From assembly GCF_037392515.1 (NCBI RefSeq), contig NW_027133902.1:126501-190500 (forward strand): a stretch of 64,000 nt of DNA, given 5' to 3'. Shown here piece by piece: positions 23,649 through 36,860 of the stretch. How positions within the stretch are numbered: the stretch's first letter is position 1; each line of letters opens with the position of its first letter. This stretch comes from Haliotis asinina. Its lineage: Eukaryota; Mollusca; Gastropoda; Lepetellida; Haliotidae. The position numbers and the translations under genes are program-made. The notes under the pieces were generated by a model. It searched no databases, was not told the DNA's origin, and was given only the letters and a program-made list of their open reading frames with translations.

Positions 23649-24453
23649 CATTTGTTCTAGAATTGTGGTTTGGGACCAAATTGCATTTGCCAAAGAGCAA
23701 GAGACAGTGAATGTGTTCAGTGTTTGTCACTGTTTTGTGTGGATTAACCCATTCATGCCGAATATTAAGTGACTGCAATGAGCCAAGAAAGAAGTCAGTA
23801 GGCATAGTTTACTCAAGTACTATTCGTTGACTGAAAATCCTCGGTCATACAGTGTTTAATGTTTCCAATCGATTGTTTAAACACCACGAGCCCATTAATT
23901 ATTACAGTTCATTCAAGTAGCGAGACATTAAACATGAACATGTCACATGAAAGGCAACAGACATTAGGGAGACCAGAAATGGATTCGGTGACTCTTCACA
24001 GGTGACGAAGCCTATTTAATTAAACTCTAATGTAATAGACTTGAACTTCAAGGATTGGAAATGAATGGGATAAAGGGATCCTATCCTTCAGATTGGACAT
24101 GTTTCATGAGCTGGATTCATATGTCCGAGGAGGCCTATATCTATATTTACATATGGTCAACATTTTAGAGGAGTGGTATTGTCATTTTATGTTTGTTTAG
24201 GCGCTACAGTTCTGGAATGTTTAGTTTCAGATTGTGTAGAACAGACCTAATGCCAAAGCAAACAATTTCTGCCGATAAGACCACAGAAAATAACTGTTGC
24301 CATACGAGAACTGGAAAATAGAAATAGTACAGTCTCATGTTGCAATGGATATTAGTGTAGAAAAATAAATATTCTGAATAATGAAAATGCAAACCAGTGA
24401 TTGATATTGTGCACAACGACTAACGCTATCGGGGTAGGAGAACAACCAGGAGG
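23649..24453 (+). other. Probable TMEM26-like 3' UTR
   Basis: About 720 bp after the stop there is an AATAAA signal at 24364-24369. The transcript probably ends shortly before the 50-bp array that begins near 24455. Confidence 0.5.
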
Positions 24454-26260
24454 ACAAATAGTTAAATCAGCTGGTCACACAGCACCATGCGGTAGGAGGA
24501 CAGGCAGTCTGTTAAATCAGCTGGTCACACAACACCATGCAGTAGGAGGACAGGCAGTCTGTTAAATCAGCTGGTCACACAACACCATGCGGTAGGAGGA
24601 CAGGCAGTCTGTTAAATCAGCTGGTCACACAACACCATGCAGTAGGAGGACAGGCAGTCTGTTAAATCAGCTGGTCACACAACACCATGCGGTAGGAGGA
24701 CAGGCAGTCTGTTAAATCAGCTGGTCACACAACACCATGCAGTAGGAGGACAGGCAGTCTGTTAAATCAGCTGGTCACACAACACCATGCAGTAGGAGGA
24801 CAGGCAGTCTGTTAAATCAGCTGGTCACACAACACCATGCGGTAGGAGGACAGGCAGTCAAATCCGCTGGCCTGACAGAGCCTCCCAAGTTGTGGACAAG
24901 CAGTCAGTTAAATCAGCTGGTCACACAACACCATGCAGTAGGAGGACAGGCAGTCTGTTAAATCAGCTGGTCACACAACACCATGCGGTAGGAGGACAGG
25001 CAGTCTGTTAAATCAGCTGGTCACACAACACCATGCGGTAGGAGGACAGGCAGTCTGTTAAATCAGCTGGTCACACAACACCATGCAGTAGGAGGACAGG
25101 CAGTCAAATCCGCTGGCCTGACAGAGCCTCCCAAGTTGTGGACAAGCAGTCAGTTAAATCAGCTGGTCACACAACACCATGCAGTAGGAGGACAGGCAGT
25201 CAAATCCGCTGGCCTGACAGAGCCTCCCAAGTTGTGGACAAGCAGTCAGTTAAATCAGCTGGTCACACAACACCATGCAGTAGGAGGACAGGCAGTCTGT
25301 TAAATCAGCTGGTCACACAACACCATGCGGTAGGAGGACAGGCAGTCTGTTAAATCAGCTGGTCACACAACACCATGCGGTAGGAGGACAGGCAGTCTGT
25401 TAAATCAGCTGGTCACACAACACCATGCAGTAGGAGGACAGGCAGTCAAATCCGCTGGCCTGACAGAGCCTCCCAAGTTGTGGACAAGCAGTCAGTTAAA
25501 TCAGCTGGTCACACAACACCATGCAGTAGGAGGACAGGCAGTCAAATCCGCTGGCCTGACAGAGCCTCCCAAGTTGTGGACAAGCAGTCAGTTAAATCAG
25601 CTGGTCACACAACACCATGCAGTAGGAGGACAGGCAGTCTGTTAAATCAGCTGGTCACACAACACCATGCGGTAGGAGGACAGGCAGTCTGTTAAATCAG
25701 CTGGTCACACAACACCATGCGGTAGGAGGACAGGCAGTCTGTTAAATCAGCTGGTCACACAACACCATGCAGTAGGAGGACAGGCAGTCAAATCCGCTGG
25801 CCTGACAGAGCCTCCCAAGTTGTGGACAAGCAGTCAGTTAAATCAGCTGGTCACACAACACCATGCAGTAGGAGGACAGGCAGTCAAATCCGCTGGCCTG
25901 ACAGAGCCTCCCAAGTTGTGGACAAGCAGTCAGTTAAATCAGCTGGTCACACAACACCATGCAGTAGGAGGACAGGCAGTCAAATCCGCTGGCCTGACAG
26001 AGCCTCCCAAGTTGTGGACAAGCAGTCAGTTAAATCAGCTGGTCACACAACACCATGCAGTAGGAGGACAGGCAGTCAAATCCGCTGGCCTGACAGAGCC
26101 TCCCAAGTTGTGGACAAGCAGTCAGTTAAATCAGCTGGCCTGACAACGCCATGCCTTTTGGGGGACAAGCAGTCTGTTATATCAGCTGGCCTGACGACAC
26201 CATCGGGGTAGGAGCACAGGCAATTAAATCAGCTGGCCTGACAGCACCATCCATTAAGTT
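24454..26260. repeat. 50-bp satellite array with ~342-bp higher-order period
   Basis: Unit A (50 bp) contains AAATCAGCTGGTCACACAAC and GGTAGGAGGACAGGCAGTC. Unit B, related but diverged, contains CCGCTGGCCTGACAGAGCC. B occurs near 24870, 25107, 25203, 25448, 25544, 25789, 25884, 25979 and 26079. The middle repeats with a period near 342 bp and the right end becomes A+B dimers of about 95 bp. The open frames here are artefacts. Confidence 0.97.
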
Positions 26261-26896
26261 GCATGACAAGAAGATGGGTAAGGTGAGATGCCTGGGCAGG
26301 GCATCCTGAACTGACGGCCCAAATCAGCTTTGCTATATAATTTCAATTACACTCAAGATATTAACAAAACAAAGATGAACATATTGGCGCATGAGATAAA
26401 ATGTACTAAATTGCAACGAAATCAGCGTTTATACACTTTAAAAAAGCAGTTGATATGATAATACTGAATGTTTTGAGCGTGCATTGCCTCTCGCACTTCC
26501 TTATGGCCATAGTTGTTTCTTCAATAATGGAAGAAGATGAGAAGAATAATGGCCTGGAAGATGATCGGTGTATGGCTTCAAATTTGCATGTATACGATTT
26601 TCGTTTTCAAACCGAAAATAAACAGTAGAAACACATTCTAACAGCTTTGTAGTGCAAGGTGACTGTCAAAATTAATGGTCTACAGTGATTTATTGACCAT
26701 ACTGAAAACTCAAGAATGACATCCCATGCACGTGTGGGGGACCACTGCACTGTGCAAGTGCATCCATTGCGTTGTGTTTAGGGGTGGTGATAAATAGAAA
26801 TAGTGTTGAGTTTATAAGATGTCGGTCTTTGAAATTTTATTCACGTTTATACTTCCTGTCCAGATTGAAAGCTCAGGATTCCCTATGTTTTTAAGA

Positions 26897-27088
26897 TTAT
26901 ACATTGAGAGTCTTACAGTACACACAGGAGAGGTACCCGAACCGAGGTTGAGCAGCAAACTTATCCTCTGTAGCATCTCTGTAATAGACAATGTGCTCAC
27001 ACAATTGCAAGTGCTTATTGATATGTCTCGTTACGTCTCGTAAACTCCAAAAACTCGGCGAACAAAATAAACAATGACGATGATACAC
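26897..27088 (-). other. Isolated C2H2 zinc-finger-like open frame
   Basis: The frame reads MYHRH, then CLFCSPSFWSLRDVTRHINK and H, which has exact C-x2-C-x3-F-x5-V-x2-H-x3-H spacing. A second pair, CVYC, occurs 44 residues after the first pair. No partner fingers or confident splice sites were found, so this could be a gene relic, a lone exon or chance. Confidence 0.25.
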
Positions 27089-27434
27089 GACAGTCTGTGT
27101 CGTCCCAGAGATGCTGTATGCAGGACGTGTTTGAGGAGCGTACAGACAAAAGCAACGGCAACGGCAACAGTAGATACATCGCTATTTGATGTATTGTGAA
27201 GCATATCGAGTTGGGGGTCATCTCAAAGTTTTATTAATTATTTTTAAATCTTTAATCCTGGCAAAGTCAGGAGGCATGTGCGAGGAATGTCACCCATGTA
27301 ATGCTAAGCTATCAAATTCGGTTTCGTTAACCACAGCCCACAAATTCTTCCCCACCACCTTATCGGCAAGAACATACAGTGGTAAACACTCTGTGGTCTA
27401 TCAGCTCAAAGCAGACTGAGTTGGCTTTCCTCAG

Positions 27435-27516
27435 TGACGACGGCCCCCCTCGAGCCATGTCGGTACCAAAGAATTACAGCCCACCTCTTTCTGTGACAAC
27501 GATCAGTATCAGTAAG
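27435..27516 (+). other. Candidate internal exon of unknown gene
   Basis: An acceptor-like TTGGCTTTCCTCAG is followed by 27 open codons starting DDGPPRAMSVPKN and a donor-like AAG/GTATGC. No neighbouring exon was found to join it. Confidence 0.2.
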
Positions 27517-28560
27517 GTATGCAAGAATTGTGAGTATATGACATAACGGGGCAACCAATACTTCTAGCAACACATGAGCGTTTGACTATTGAATAGTATC
27601 CAGCTCGCGGTACTCGGGTGTCAGTCATGATGTTACCGTCGTGCTTCTATCTGTGTGTCTCACGTGTCAACCGTACCATTTATATACCCTCAATACGCGT
27701 GTACTTTCGGCTACCCACACATGACTCTCTGCTTTGTGTTTTGTGTTTGGGCCGTGTGTTTTGCTTTGTTTTGTTTGACGTTGTGAGTTAAATGATATTC
27801 AACTTCATATTTAAAGCGGTAAAGACCATTTTGGGCGTTAGTTATTTAATGTATAATTATGTATAGGTAGTGATTGGTTGTTCAGAGAGAGGAGAGATAT
27901 GATACCTAGGGATAACACCGTCGGTGAAAAAAAACGCCATTAGCAAATAAACAACTGATAGTGTTTGTTAAACATCATCCATGACATAGCCAAAGAATGA
28001 ATTGGAACAATACATTTCCTGAAATGTGTAAGTAATATTTATTTGCATAACAATATATTTACAAAGTAACAAGTTTGAACATCTTCATTTATCAGCATTG
28101 TACTTGATACAAACACACCAAGAGTATACAAACGATACCCATGAAGGGCTCCTCAGCACTTGCGCTAAACTTGGTCATAAACAAACAGGACTATTTCACT
28201 TCACTTCCTGCAATACTTAATCAGTTGGCTGAGATGAGTGAGTACGTTTAACGCCCACATTCACCAGTTTGAAGCATCTGTAATGGTCACGGTGTTATGT
28301 TTGGCTCTAGAACCTTCTTCATCAAGAGGAACAGGGTGATGAAGGCGTAAGGATATACATGTAGTCAGAAACTTTGTGTTTTTCATAAAAAGAAGTTGAC
28401 ATCCATGAAAATACTCTCTTTGTTTATGTGCATCACTTCTAAATACCATCCAAAGACCCGTGACATCCCATAGGTAGTCATTATGCCACTCCACCAACCA
28501 TAGATACTCAGGGTTCATATGCAGTTGGACCGAGGGTGTTTATATTTTTCAGGGATTGTC

Positions 28561-31500
28561 AATCGCTGAAACTATGATATCGCTTGATTGGTGCACGTTA
28601 AACCAGCCCATAGCTTGATTGGTGCACGTTAAACCAGCCCATCACTTGATTGGTGCACGGTAAACCAGCCCATAACTTGATTGGTGCACGTTAAACCAGC
28701 CCATCACTTAATTGGTGCACGTTAAACCAGCCCATCACTTGATTGGTGCACGTTAAACAAGGCCACCAATTGATTGGTGCACGTTAAACAAGACCACCAG
28801 TTGATTGGTGCACATTAAACAAGACCATCAATTGATTGGTGCACGTTAAACAAGACCACCAATTGATTGGTGCACGTTAAACAAGACCACCAATTGATTG
28901 GTGCACGTTAAACAAGACCATCACTTGATTGGTGCACGTTAAACCAGACCACCAGTTGATTGGTGCACGTTAAACCAGACCACCAATTGATTGGTGCACG
29001 TTCAACAAGACCACCAATTGATTGGTGCACGTTAAACAAGACCACCAATTGATTGGTGCACGTTAAACCAGACCATCACTTGATTGGTGCACGTTAAACA
29101 AGACCATCACTTGATTGGTGCACGTTAAACAAGACCACCAGTTGATTGGTGCACGTTAAACAAGACCACCAGTTGATTGGTGCACGTTAAACAAGACCAC
29201 CAATTGATTGGTGCACGTTAAACAAGACCTCCAATTGACTGGTGCACGTTAAACAAGACCACCAATTGATTGGTGCACGTTAAACAAGACCACCAATTGA
29301 TTGGTGCACGTTAAACAAGACCATCACTTGATTGGTGCACGTTAAACAAGACCACCAATTGATTGATGCACGTTAAACAAGACCACCAGTTGATTGGTGC
29401 ACGTTAAACCAACCCATCACTTGATTGGTGCACGTTAAACCAGACCACCAATTAATTGGTGCACGTTAAACAAGACCACCAATTGATTGGTGCACGTTAA
29501 ACAAGACCATCACTTGATTGGTGCACGTTAAACAAGACCACCAGTTGATTGGTGCACGTTAAACCAGACCACCAATTGATTGGTGCACGTTAAACAAGAC
29601 CACCAATTAATTGGTGCACGTTAAACAAGACCATCACTTGATTGGTGCACGTTAAACAAGACCACCAGTTGATTGGTGCACGGTAAACAAGACCACCAAT
29701 TGATTGGTGCACGTTAAACAAGACCACCAGTTGATTGGTGCACGTTAAACAAGACCACCAATTGACTAGTGCACGTTAAACAAGACCACCAATTGATTGG
29801 TGCACGTTAAACAAGACCACCAATTGATTGGTGCACGTTAAACAAGACCATCACTTGATTGGTGCACGTTAAACAAGACCACCAATTGATTGGTGCACGG
29901 TAAACAAGACCACCAATTGATTGGTGCACGGTAAACAAGACCACCAATTGATTGGTGCACGGTAAACAAGACCATCACTTGATTGGTGCACGTTAAACAA
30001 GACCACCAATTGATTGGTGCACGTTAAACAAGACCACCAATTGATTGGTGCACGTTAAACAAGACCATCACTTGATTGGTGCACGTTAAACAAGACCACC
30101 AATTGATTGGTGCACGGTAAACAAGACCACCAATTGATTGGTGCACGTTAAACAAGACCACCAATTGATTGGTGCACGGTAAACAAGACCATCAATTGAT
30201 TGGTGCACGTTAAACAAGACCACCAATTGATTGGTGCACGTTAAACAAGACCATCACTTGATTGGTGCACGTTAAACCAGACCACCAGTTGATTGGTGCA
30301 CGTTAAACAAGACCATCACTTGATTGGTGCACGGTAAACAAGACCATCAATTGATTGGTGCACGTTAAACAAGACCACCAATTGATTGGTGCACGGTAAA
30401 CAAGACCATCAATTGATTGGTGCACGTCAAACAAGACCACCAGTTGATTGGTGCACGGTAAACAAGACCACCAGTTGATTGGTGCACGGTAAACAAGACC
30501 ACCAGTTGATTGGTGCACGTTAAACAAGACCACCAATTGACTGGTGCACGTTAAACAAGACCACCAATTGATTGGTGCACGTTAAACAAGACCACCAATT
30601 CATTGGTGCACGTTAAACAAGACCACCAATTAATTGGTGCACGGTAAACAAGACCACCAATTGATTGGTGCACGTTAAACAAGACCATCACTTGATTGGT
30701 GCACGTTAAACAAGACCACCAATTGATTGGTGCACGTTAAACAAGACCACCAATTGATTGGTGCACGTCAAACCAGACCACCAATTGATTCGTGCACGTT
30801 AAACCAGACCACCAATTAATTGGTGCACGTTAAACAAGACCACCAATTGATTGGTGCACGTTAAACAAGACCACCAATTGATTGGTGCACGTTAAACAAG
30901 ACCACCAATTGATTGGTGCACGTTAAACAAGACCACCAATTAATTGGTGCACGTTCAACAAGACCACCAATTGATTGGTGCACGTTAAACCAGACCACCA
31001 ATTGATTGGTGCACGTTCAACAAGACCACCAATTGATTGGTGCACGTTAAACAAGACCACCAATTGATTGGTGCACGTTAAACCAGACCATCACTTGATT
31101 GGTGCACGTTAAACAAGACCATCACTTGATTGGTGCACGTTAAACAAGACCACCAGTTGATTGGTGCACGTTAAACAAGACCACCAATTGATTGGTGCAC
31201 GTTAAACAAGACCACCAATTGATTGGTGCACGTTAAACAAGACCACCAATTGACTGGTGCACGTTAAACAAGACCACCAATTGATTGGTGCACGTTAAAC
31301 AAGACCACCAATTGATTGGTGCACGTTAAACAAGACCATCACTTGATTGGTGCACGTTAAACAAGACCACCAATTGATTGATGCACGTTAAACAAGACCA
31401 CCAGTTGATTGGTGCACGGTAAACCAACCCATCACTTGATTGGTGCACGTTAACCCAGACCACCAATTAATTGGTGCACGTTAAACAAGATCACCAATTG

Positions 31501-34500
31501 ATTGGTGCACGTTAAACAAGACCATCACTTGATTGGTGCACGTTAAACAAGACCACCAGTTGATTGGTGCACGTTAAACCAGACCACCAATTGATTGGTG
31601 CACGTTAAACAAGACCACCAATTAATTGGTGCACGTTAAACAAGACCATCACTTGATTGGTGCACGTTAAACAAGACCACCAGTTGATTGGTGCACGGTA
31701 AACAAGACCACCAATTGATTGGTGCACGTTAAACAAGACCACCAGTTGATTGGTGCACGTTAAACAAGACCACCAATTGACTGGTGCACGTTAAACAAGA
31801 CCACCAATTGATTGGTGCACGTTAAACAAGACCACCAATTGATTGGTGCACGTTAAACAAGACCATCACTTGATTGGTGCACGTTAAACAAGACCACCAA
31901 TTGATTGGTGCACGGTAAACAAGACCACCAATTGATTGGTGCACGGTAAACAAGACCACCAATTGATTGGTGCACGTTAAACAAGACCATCACTTGATTG
32001 GTGCACGTTAAACAAGACCACCAATTGATTGGTGCACGTTAAACAAGACCACCAATTGATTGGTGCACGTTAAACAAGACCGTCACTTGATTGGTGCACG
32101 TTAAACAAGACCACCAATTGATTGGTGCACGGTAAACAAGACCACCAATTGATTGGTGCACGTTAAACAAGACCACCAATTGATTGGTGCACGGTAAACA
32201 AGACCATCAATTGATTGGTGCACGTCAAACAAGACCACCAGTTGATTGGTGCACGGTAAACAAGACCACCAGTTGATTGGTGCACGGTGAACAAGACCAC
32301 CAGTTGATTGGTGCACGTTAAACAAGACCACCAATTGACTGGTGCACGTTAAACAAGACCACCAATTGATTGGTGCACGTTAAACAAGACCACCAATTCA
32401 TTGGTGCACGTTAAACAAGACCACCAATTAATTGGTGCACGTTAAACAAGACCACCAATTGATTGGTGCACGTTAAACAAGACCATCACTTGATTGGTGC
32501 ACGTTAAACAAGACCACCAATTGATTGGTGCACGTTAAACAAGACCACCAATTGATTGGTGCACGTTAAACCAGACCACCAATTGATTGGTGCACGTTAA
32601 ACCAGACCACCAATTAATTGGTGCACGTTAAACAAGACCACCAATTGATTGGTGCACGTTAAACAAGACCACCAATTGATTGGTGCACGTTAAACAAGAC
32701 CACCAATTGATTGGTGCACGTTAAACAAGACCACCAATTAATTGGTGCACGTTAAACAAGACCACCAATTCATTGGTGCACGTTAAACAAGACCATCACT
32801 TGATTGGTGCACGTTAAACAAGACCACCGATTGATTGGTGCACGTTAAACAAGACCACCAATTGATTGGTGCACGTTAAACCAGACCACCAATTGATTGG
32901 TGCACGTTAAACAAGACCACCAATTGATTGGTGCACGTTAAACCAGACCACCAATTAATTGGTGCACGTTAAACAAGACCACCAATTGATTGGTGCACGG
33001 TAAACAAGACCACCAATTGATTGGTGCACGTTAAACAAGACCACCAATTGATTGGTGCACGTTAAACAAGACCATCACTTGATTGGTGCACGTTAAACAA
33101 GACCACCAATTGATTGGTGCACGTTAAACAAGACCACCAATTGATTGGTGCACGTTAAACAAGACCACCAATTGATTGGTGCACGTTAAACAAGACCATC
33201 ACTTGATTGGTGCACGTTAAACAAGACCACCAATTGATTGGTGCACGTTAAACAAGACCACCAGTTGATTGGTGCACGTTAAACCAACCCATCACTTGAT
33301 TGGTGCACGTTAAACAAGACCACCAATTGATTGGTGCACGTTAAACAAGACCACCAATTGATTGGTGCACGTTAAACAAGACCACCAATTGATTGGTGCA
33401 CGTTAAACAAGACCACCAATTGATTGGTGCACGTTAAACAAGACCACCAGTTGATTGGTGCACGTTAAACAAGACCACCAATTGATTGGTGCACGTTAAA
33501 CAAGACCACCAATTGATTGGTGCACGGTAAACAAGACCACCAATTGATTGGTGCACGTTAAACAAGACCACCAATTGATTGGTGCACGTTAAACAAGACC
33601 ACCAATTGATTGGTGCACGTTAAACCAGACCATCACTTCATTGGTGCACGTTAAACAAGACCACCAGTTGATTGGTGCACGTTAAACAAGACCACCAGTT
33701 GATTGGTGCACGTTAAACAAGACCACCAGTTGATTGGTGCACGTTAAACAAGACCACCAATTGACTGGTGCACGTTAAACAAGACCACCAATTGATTGGT
33801 GCACGTTAAACAAGACCACCAATTGATTGGTGCACGTTAAACAAGACCATCACTTGATTGGTGCACGTTAAACAAGACCACCAATTGATTGGTGCACGTT
33901 AAACAAGACCACCAGTTGATTGGTGCACGTTAAACCAACCCATCACTTGATTGGTGCACGTTAAACAAGACCAGCAATTGATTGGTGCACGTTAAACAAG
34001 ACCACCAATTGATTGGTGCACGTTAAACAAGACCATCACTTGATTGGTGCACGTTAAACAAGACCACCAATTGATTGGTGCACGTTAAACAAGACCACCA
34101 ATTGATTGGTGCACGTTAAACAAGACCACCAATTGATTGGTGCACGTTAAACAAGACCATCACTTGATTGGTGCACGTTAAACAAGACCACCAGTTGATT
34201 GGTGCACGGTAAACAAGACCACCAATTGATTGGTGCACGTTAAACAAGACCACCAGTTGATTGGTGCACGTTAAACAAGACCACCAATTGACCGGTGGAC
34301 GTTAAACAAGACCACCAGTTGATTGGTGCACGTAAAACAAGACCACCAATTGATTGGTGCACGTTAAACAAGACCATCACTTGATTGGTGCACGTTAAAC
34401 AAGACCACCAATTGATTGGTGCACGTTAAACAAGACCACCAATTGATTGGTGCACGGTAAACAAGACCACCAATTGATTGGTGCACGGTAAACAAGACCA

Positions 34501-35850
34501 TCACTTGATTGGTGCACGGTAAACAAGACCACCAATTGATTGGTGCACGTTAAACAAGACCACCAATTGATTGGTGCACGTTAAACAAGACCATCACTTG
34601 ATTGGTGCACGGTAAACAAGACCACCAATTGATTGGTGCACGGTAAACAAGACCACCAATTGATTGGTGCACGTTAAACAAGACCACCAATTGATTGGTG
34701 CACGGTAAACAAGACCATCAATTGATTGGTGCACGTTAAACAAGACCACCAGTTGATTGGTGCACGTTAAACAAGACCACCAGTTGATTGGTGCACGTTA
34801 AACAAGACCACCAATTGACTGGTGCACGTTAAACAAGACCACCAATTGATTGGTGCACGTTAAACAAGACCACCAATTGATTGGTGCACGTTAAACAAGA
34901 CCATCACTTGATTGGTGCACGTTAAACAAGACCACCAATTGATTGGTGCACGGTAAACAAGACCACCAATTGATTGGTGCACGGTAAACAAGACCACCAA
35001 TTGATTGGTGCACGGTAAACAAGACCACCAATTGATTGGTGCACGGTAAACAAGACCACCAATTGATTGGTGCACGTTAAACAAGACCATCACTTGATTG
35101 GTGCACGTTAAACAAGACCACCAATTGATTGGTGCACGGTAAACAAGACCATCACTTGATTGGTGCACGTTAAACAAGACCACCAATTGATTGGTGCACG
35201 GTAAACAAGACCACCAATTGATTGGTGCACGGTAAACAAGACCACCAATTGATTGGTGCACGGTAAACAAGACCACCAATTGATTGGTGCACGTTAAACG
35301 AGACCACCAATTGATTGGTGCACGTTAAACAAGACCACCAATTGATTGGTGCACGTTAAACAAGACCACCAATTAATTGGTGCACGTTAAACAAGACCAC
35401 CAATTGATTGGTGCACGTTAAACAAGACCATCACTTGATTGGTGCACGTTAAACAAGACCACCAATTGATTGGTGCACGTTAAACAAGACCACCAATTGA
35501 TTGGTGCACGTTAAACCAGACCACCAATTGATTGGTGCACGTTAAACAAGACCACCAATTGATTGGTGCACGTTAAACCAGACCACCAATTAATTGGTGC
35601 ACGTTAAACAAGACCACCAATTGATTGGTGCACGTTAAACAAGACCACCAATTGATTGGTGCACGTTAAACAAGACCACCAATTGATTGGTGCACGTTAA
35701 ACAAGACCACCAATTGATTGGTGCACGTTAAACAAGACCACCAATTGATTGGTGCACGTTAAACCAGACCACCAATTGATTGGTGCACGTTAAACAAGAC
35801 CACCAATTGATTGGTGCACGTTAAACAAGACCACCAATTGATTGGTACAC
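28561..35850. repeat. 7.3 kb satellite of 31-bp units (about 235 copies)
   Basis: The unit is ATTGATTGGTGCACGTTAAA plus CAAGACCACCA. Variants include CAAGACCATCACTTG, CCAGACC and GGTAAAC in place of GTTAAAC. Left-edge copies carry CCAGCCCAT. A block around 30300-30540 recurs at 32100-32340, an offset of 1798 bp or 58 units, showing higher-order duplication. Each unit junction gives CCAATTGATTGG, an inverted pair of CCAAT boxes. Confidence 0.98.
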
Positions 35851-36654
35851 GTGAGAGTGAGCTGGTGTCAACACTGACGGAAATAATAGTTGACTTATTC
35901 AGCCTTATGCTGGGCCACAAAGTGAAAGCGGGACTAAGGGTACCTACGGAAACGACCATATCCCAGACAATGCCGGACTGAGGGGTGTAACTGGACTAGA
36001 CCCCACCCCAACAAGGAGCAGCACGACTACAGTGACGCAGCAGTTTTCAGGACTGACTTCCGTACATATGTTATTCGAAGGCACACGTGTATTCCTCATT
36101 CAACAAAAGGTCGAAGGATATTTCATATTGGTATCGCGACGTGTTAGTGTAAATTTGGAAAACAATATAGTTAAATAATGAGGGAGTGAATATAGTTGTA
36201 TGTCATCTACAGAAATATCCCTACGCTATCCCCGCAGATGAAACAAGCCATAATGAAACACAACACCTGCCAACTCATCCGAAACAGTTATCATAAGTGT
36301 CCATTTCTGGTATACATCTATACGAGTCAGAGGATCGATGCACACCCCGAAAGACATGATCGATTCCTGGAGAGTTACGCAAACCTTTAGGAGCTTTTCA
36401 CATTACCATCTCAGCAACACGTTCTCACATGTGATATGGTGTACAGCAATTTAAATCATACCGAATGAGGTATTACAAACCCATATATGGAGCATCCTAT
36501 CTTAAGATTGATAATGCACTTGGGCTGCACGGGTGATGATGTACCACTCCGGCACGTTCATGGACGTCCCTCAGCACCGTGACTTACGACGACGACGTCT
36601 CATGACGGAATACCCACTCATCAACTGAGTGATCGCCATGGCGTGTTATCATTA
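35851..36654. other. Unique DNA between satellite and homeobox gene
   Basis: No supported gene. One frame without a start codon is open for about 95 codons on the + strand (35893-36176) but lacks a recognisable domain. The 3' end of the homeobox transcript should fall just below 36655. Confidence 0.4.
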
Positions 36655-36660
36655 TTTATT
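36655..36660 (-). terminator. Polyadenylation signal AATAAA of the homeobox gene
   Basis: AATAAA on the minus strand, 27 bp past the TGA at 36688-36690. This would give a very short 3' UTR. Confidence 0.45.
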
Positions 36661-36687
36661 TACATGTAGCGTCCAGGAATGACGTCA

Positions 36688-36860
36688 TCATGACGTATCA
36701 CGTGTTTTGGAATGTGTTGTCGATTCTTTCTCCGACGTTGCTGTAAAACGTTCCTTTGATTCAGTTGACAGTTTTTCAAGGTAGTCCCGTGCGTAGCTTT
36801 CATATTTCCGTGATGGCGATGGTACTGTCGGAGACTTCGGAGGTTGCAGGTTCAAGTCAA
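36688..36860 (-). CDS. Homeobox gene exon 4 (terminal)
   Basis: Follows the acceptor AACAATTTTCAG and adds 56 residues: [20 protein letters not shown], then [11 protein letters not shown], and a Ser/Thr/Lys-rich end to TGA. Its first two bases complete a codon begun by the last G of exon 3 (GTT, Val191). The protein-like composition and phase fit are the evidence; no homologue is recognised. Confidence 0.65.

Larger units (their letters stand above)
26261..28560. other. Gene-poor gap with two weak exon candidates
   Basis: No complete gene is visible. A C2H2 zinc-finger-like segment (minus, 26897-27088) and a splice-bounded open segment (plus, 27435-27516) are listed separately. A fragment of the abalone SINE head lies near 28233-28265. 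Confidence 0.4.

Noticed and set aside
28561-35850. Regular repeats that could suggest a CRISPR array.
   Set aside because: The 31-bp units are directly adjacent with no unique spacers, and the sequence is eukaryotic. It is a satellite.
35893-36176. 95-codon open frame next to the satellite end.
   Set aside because: No start codon near its beginning, no domain, and open frames of this length are expected by chance in this window.
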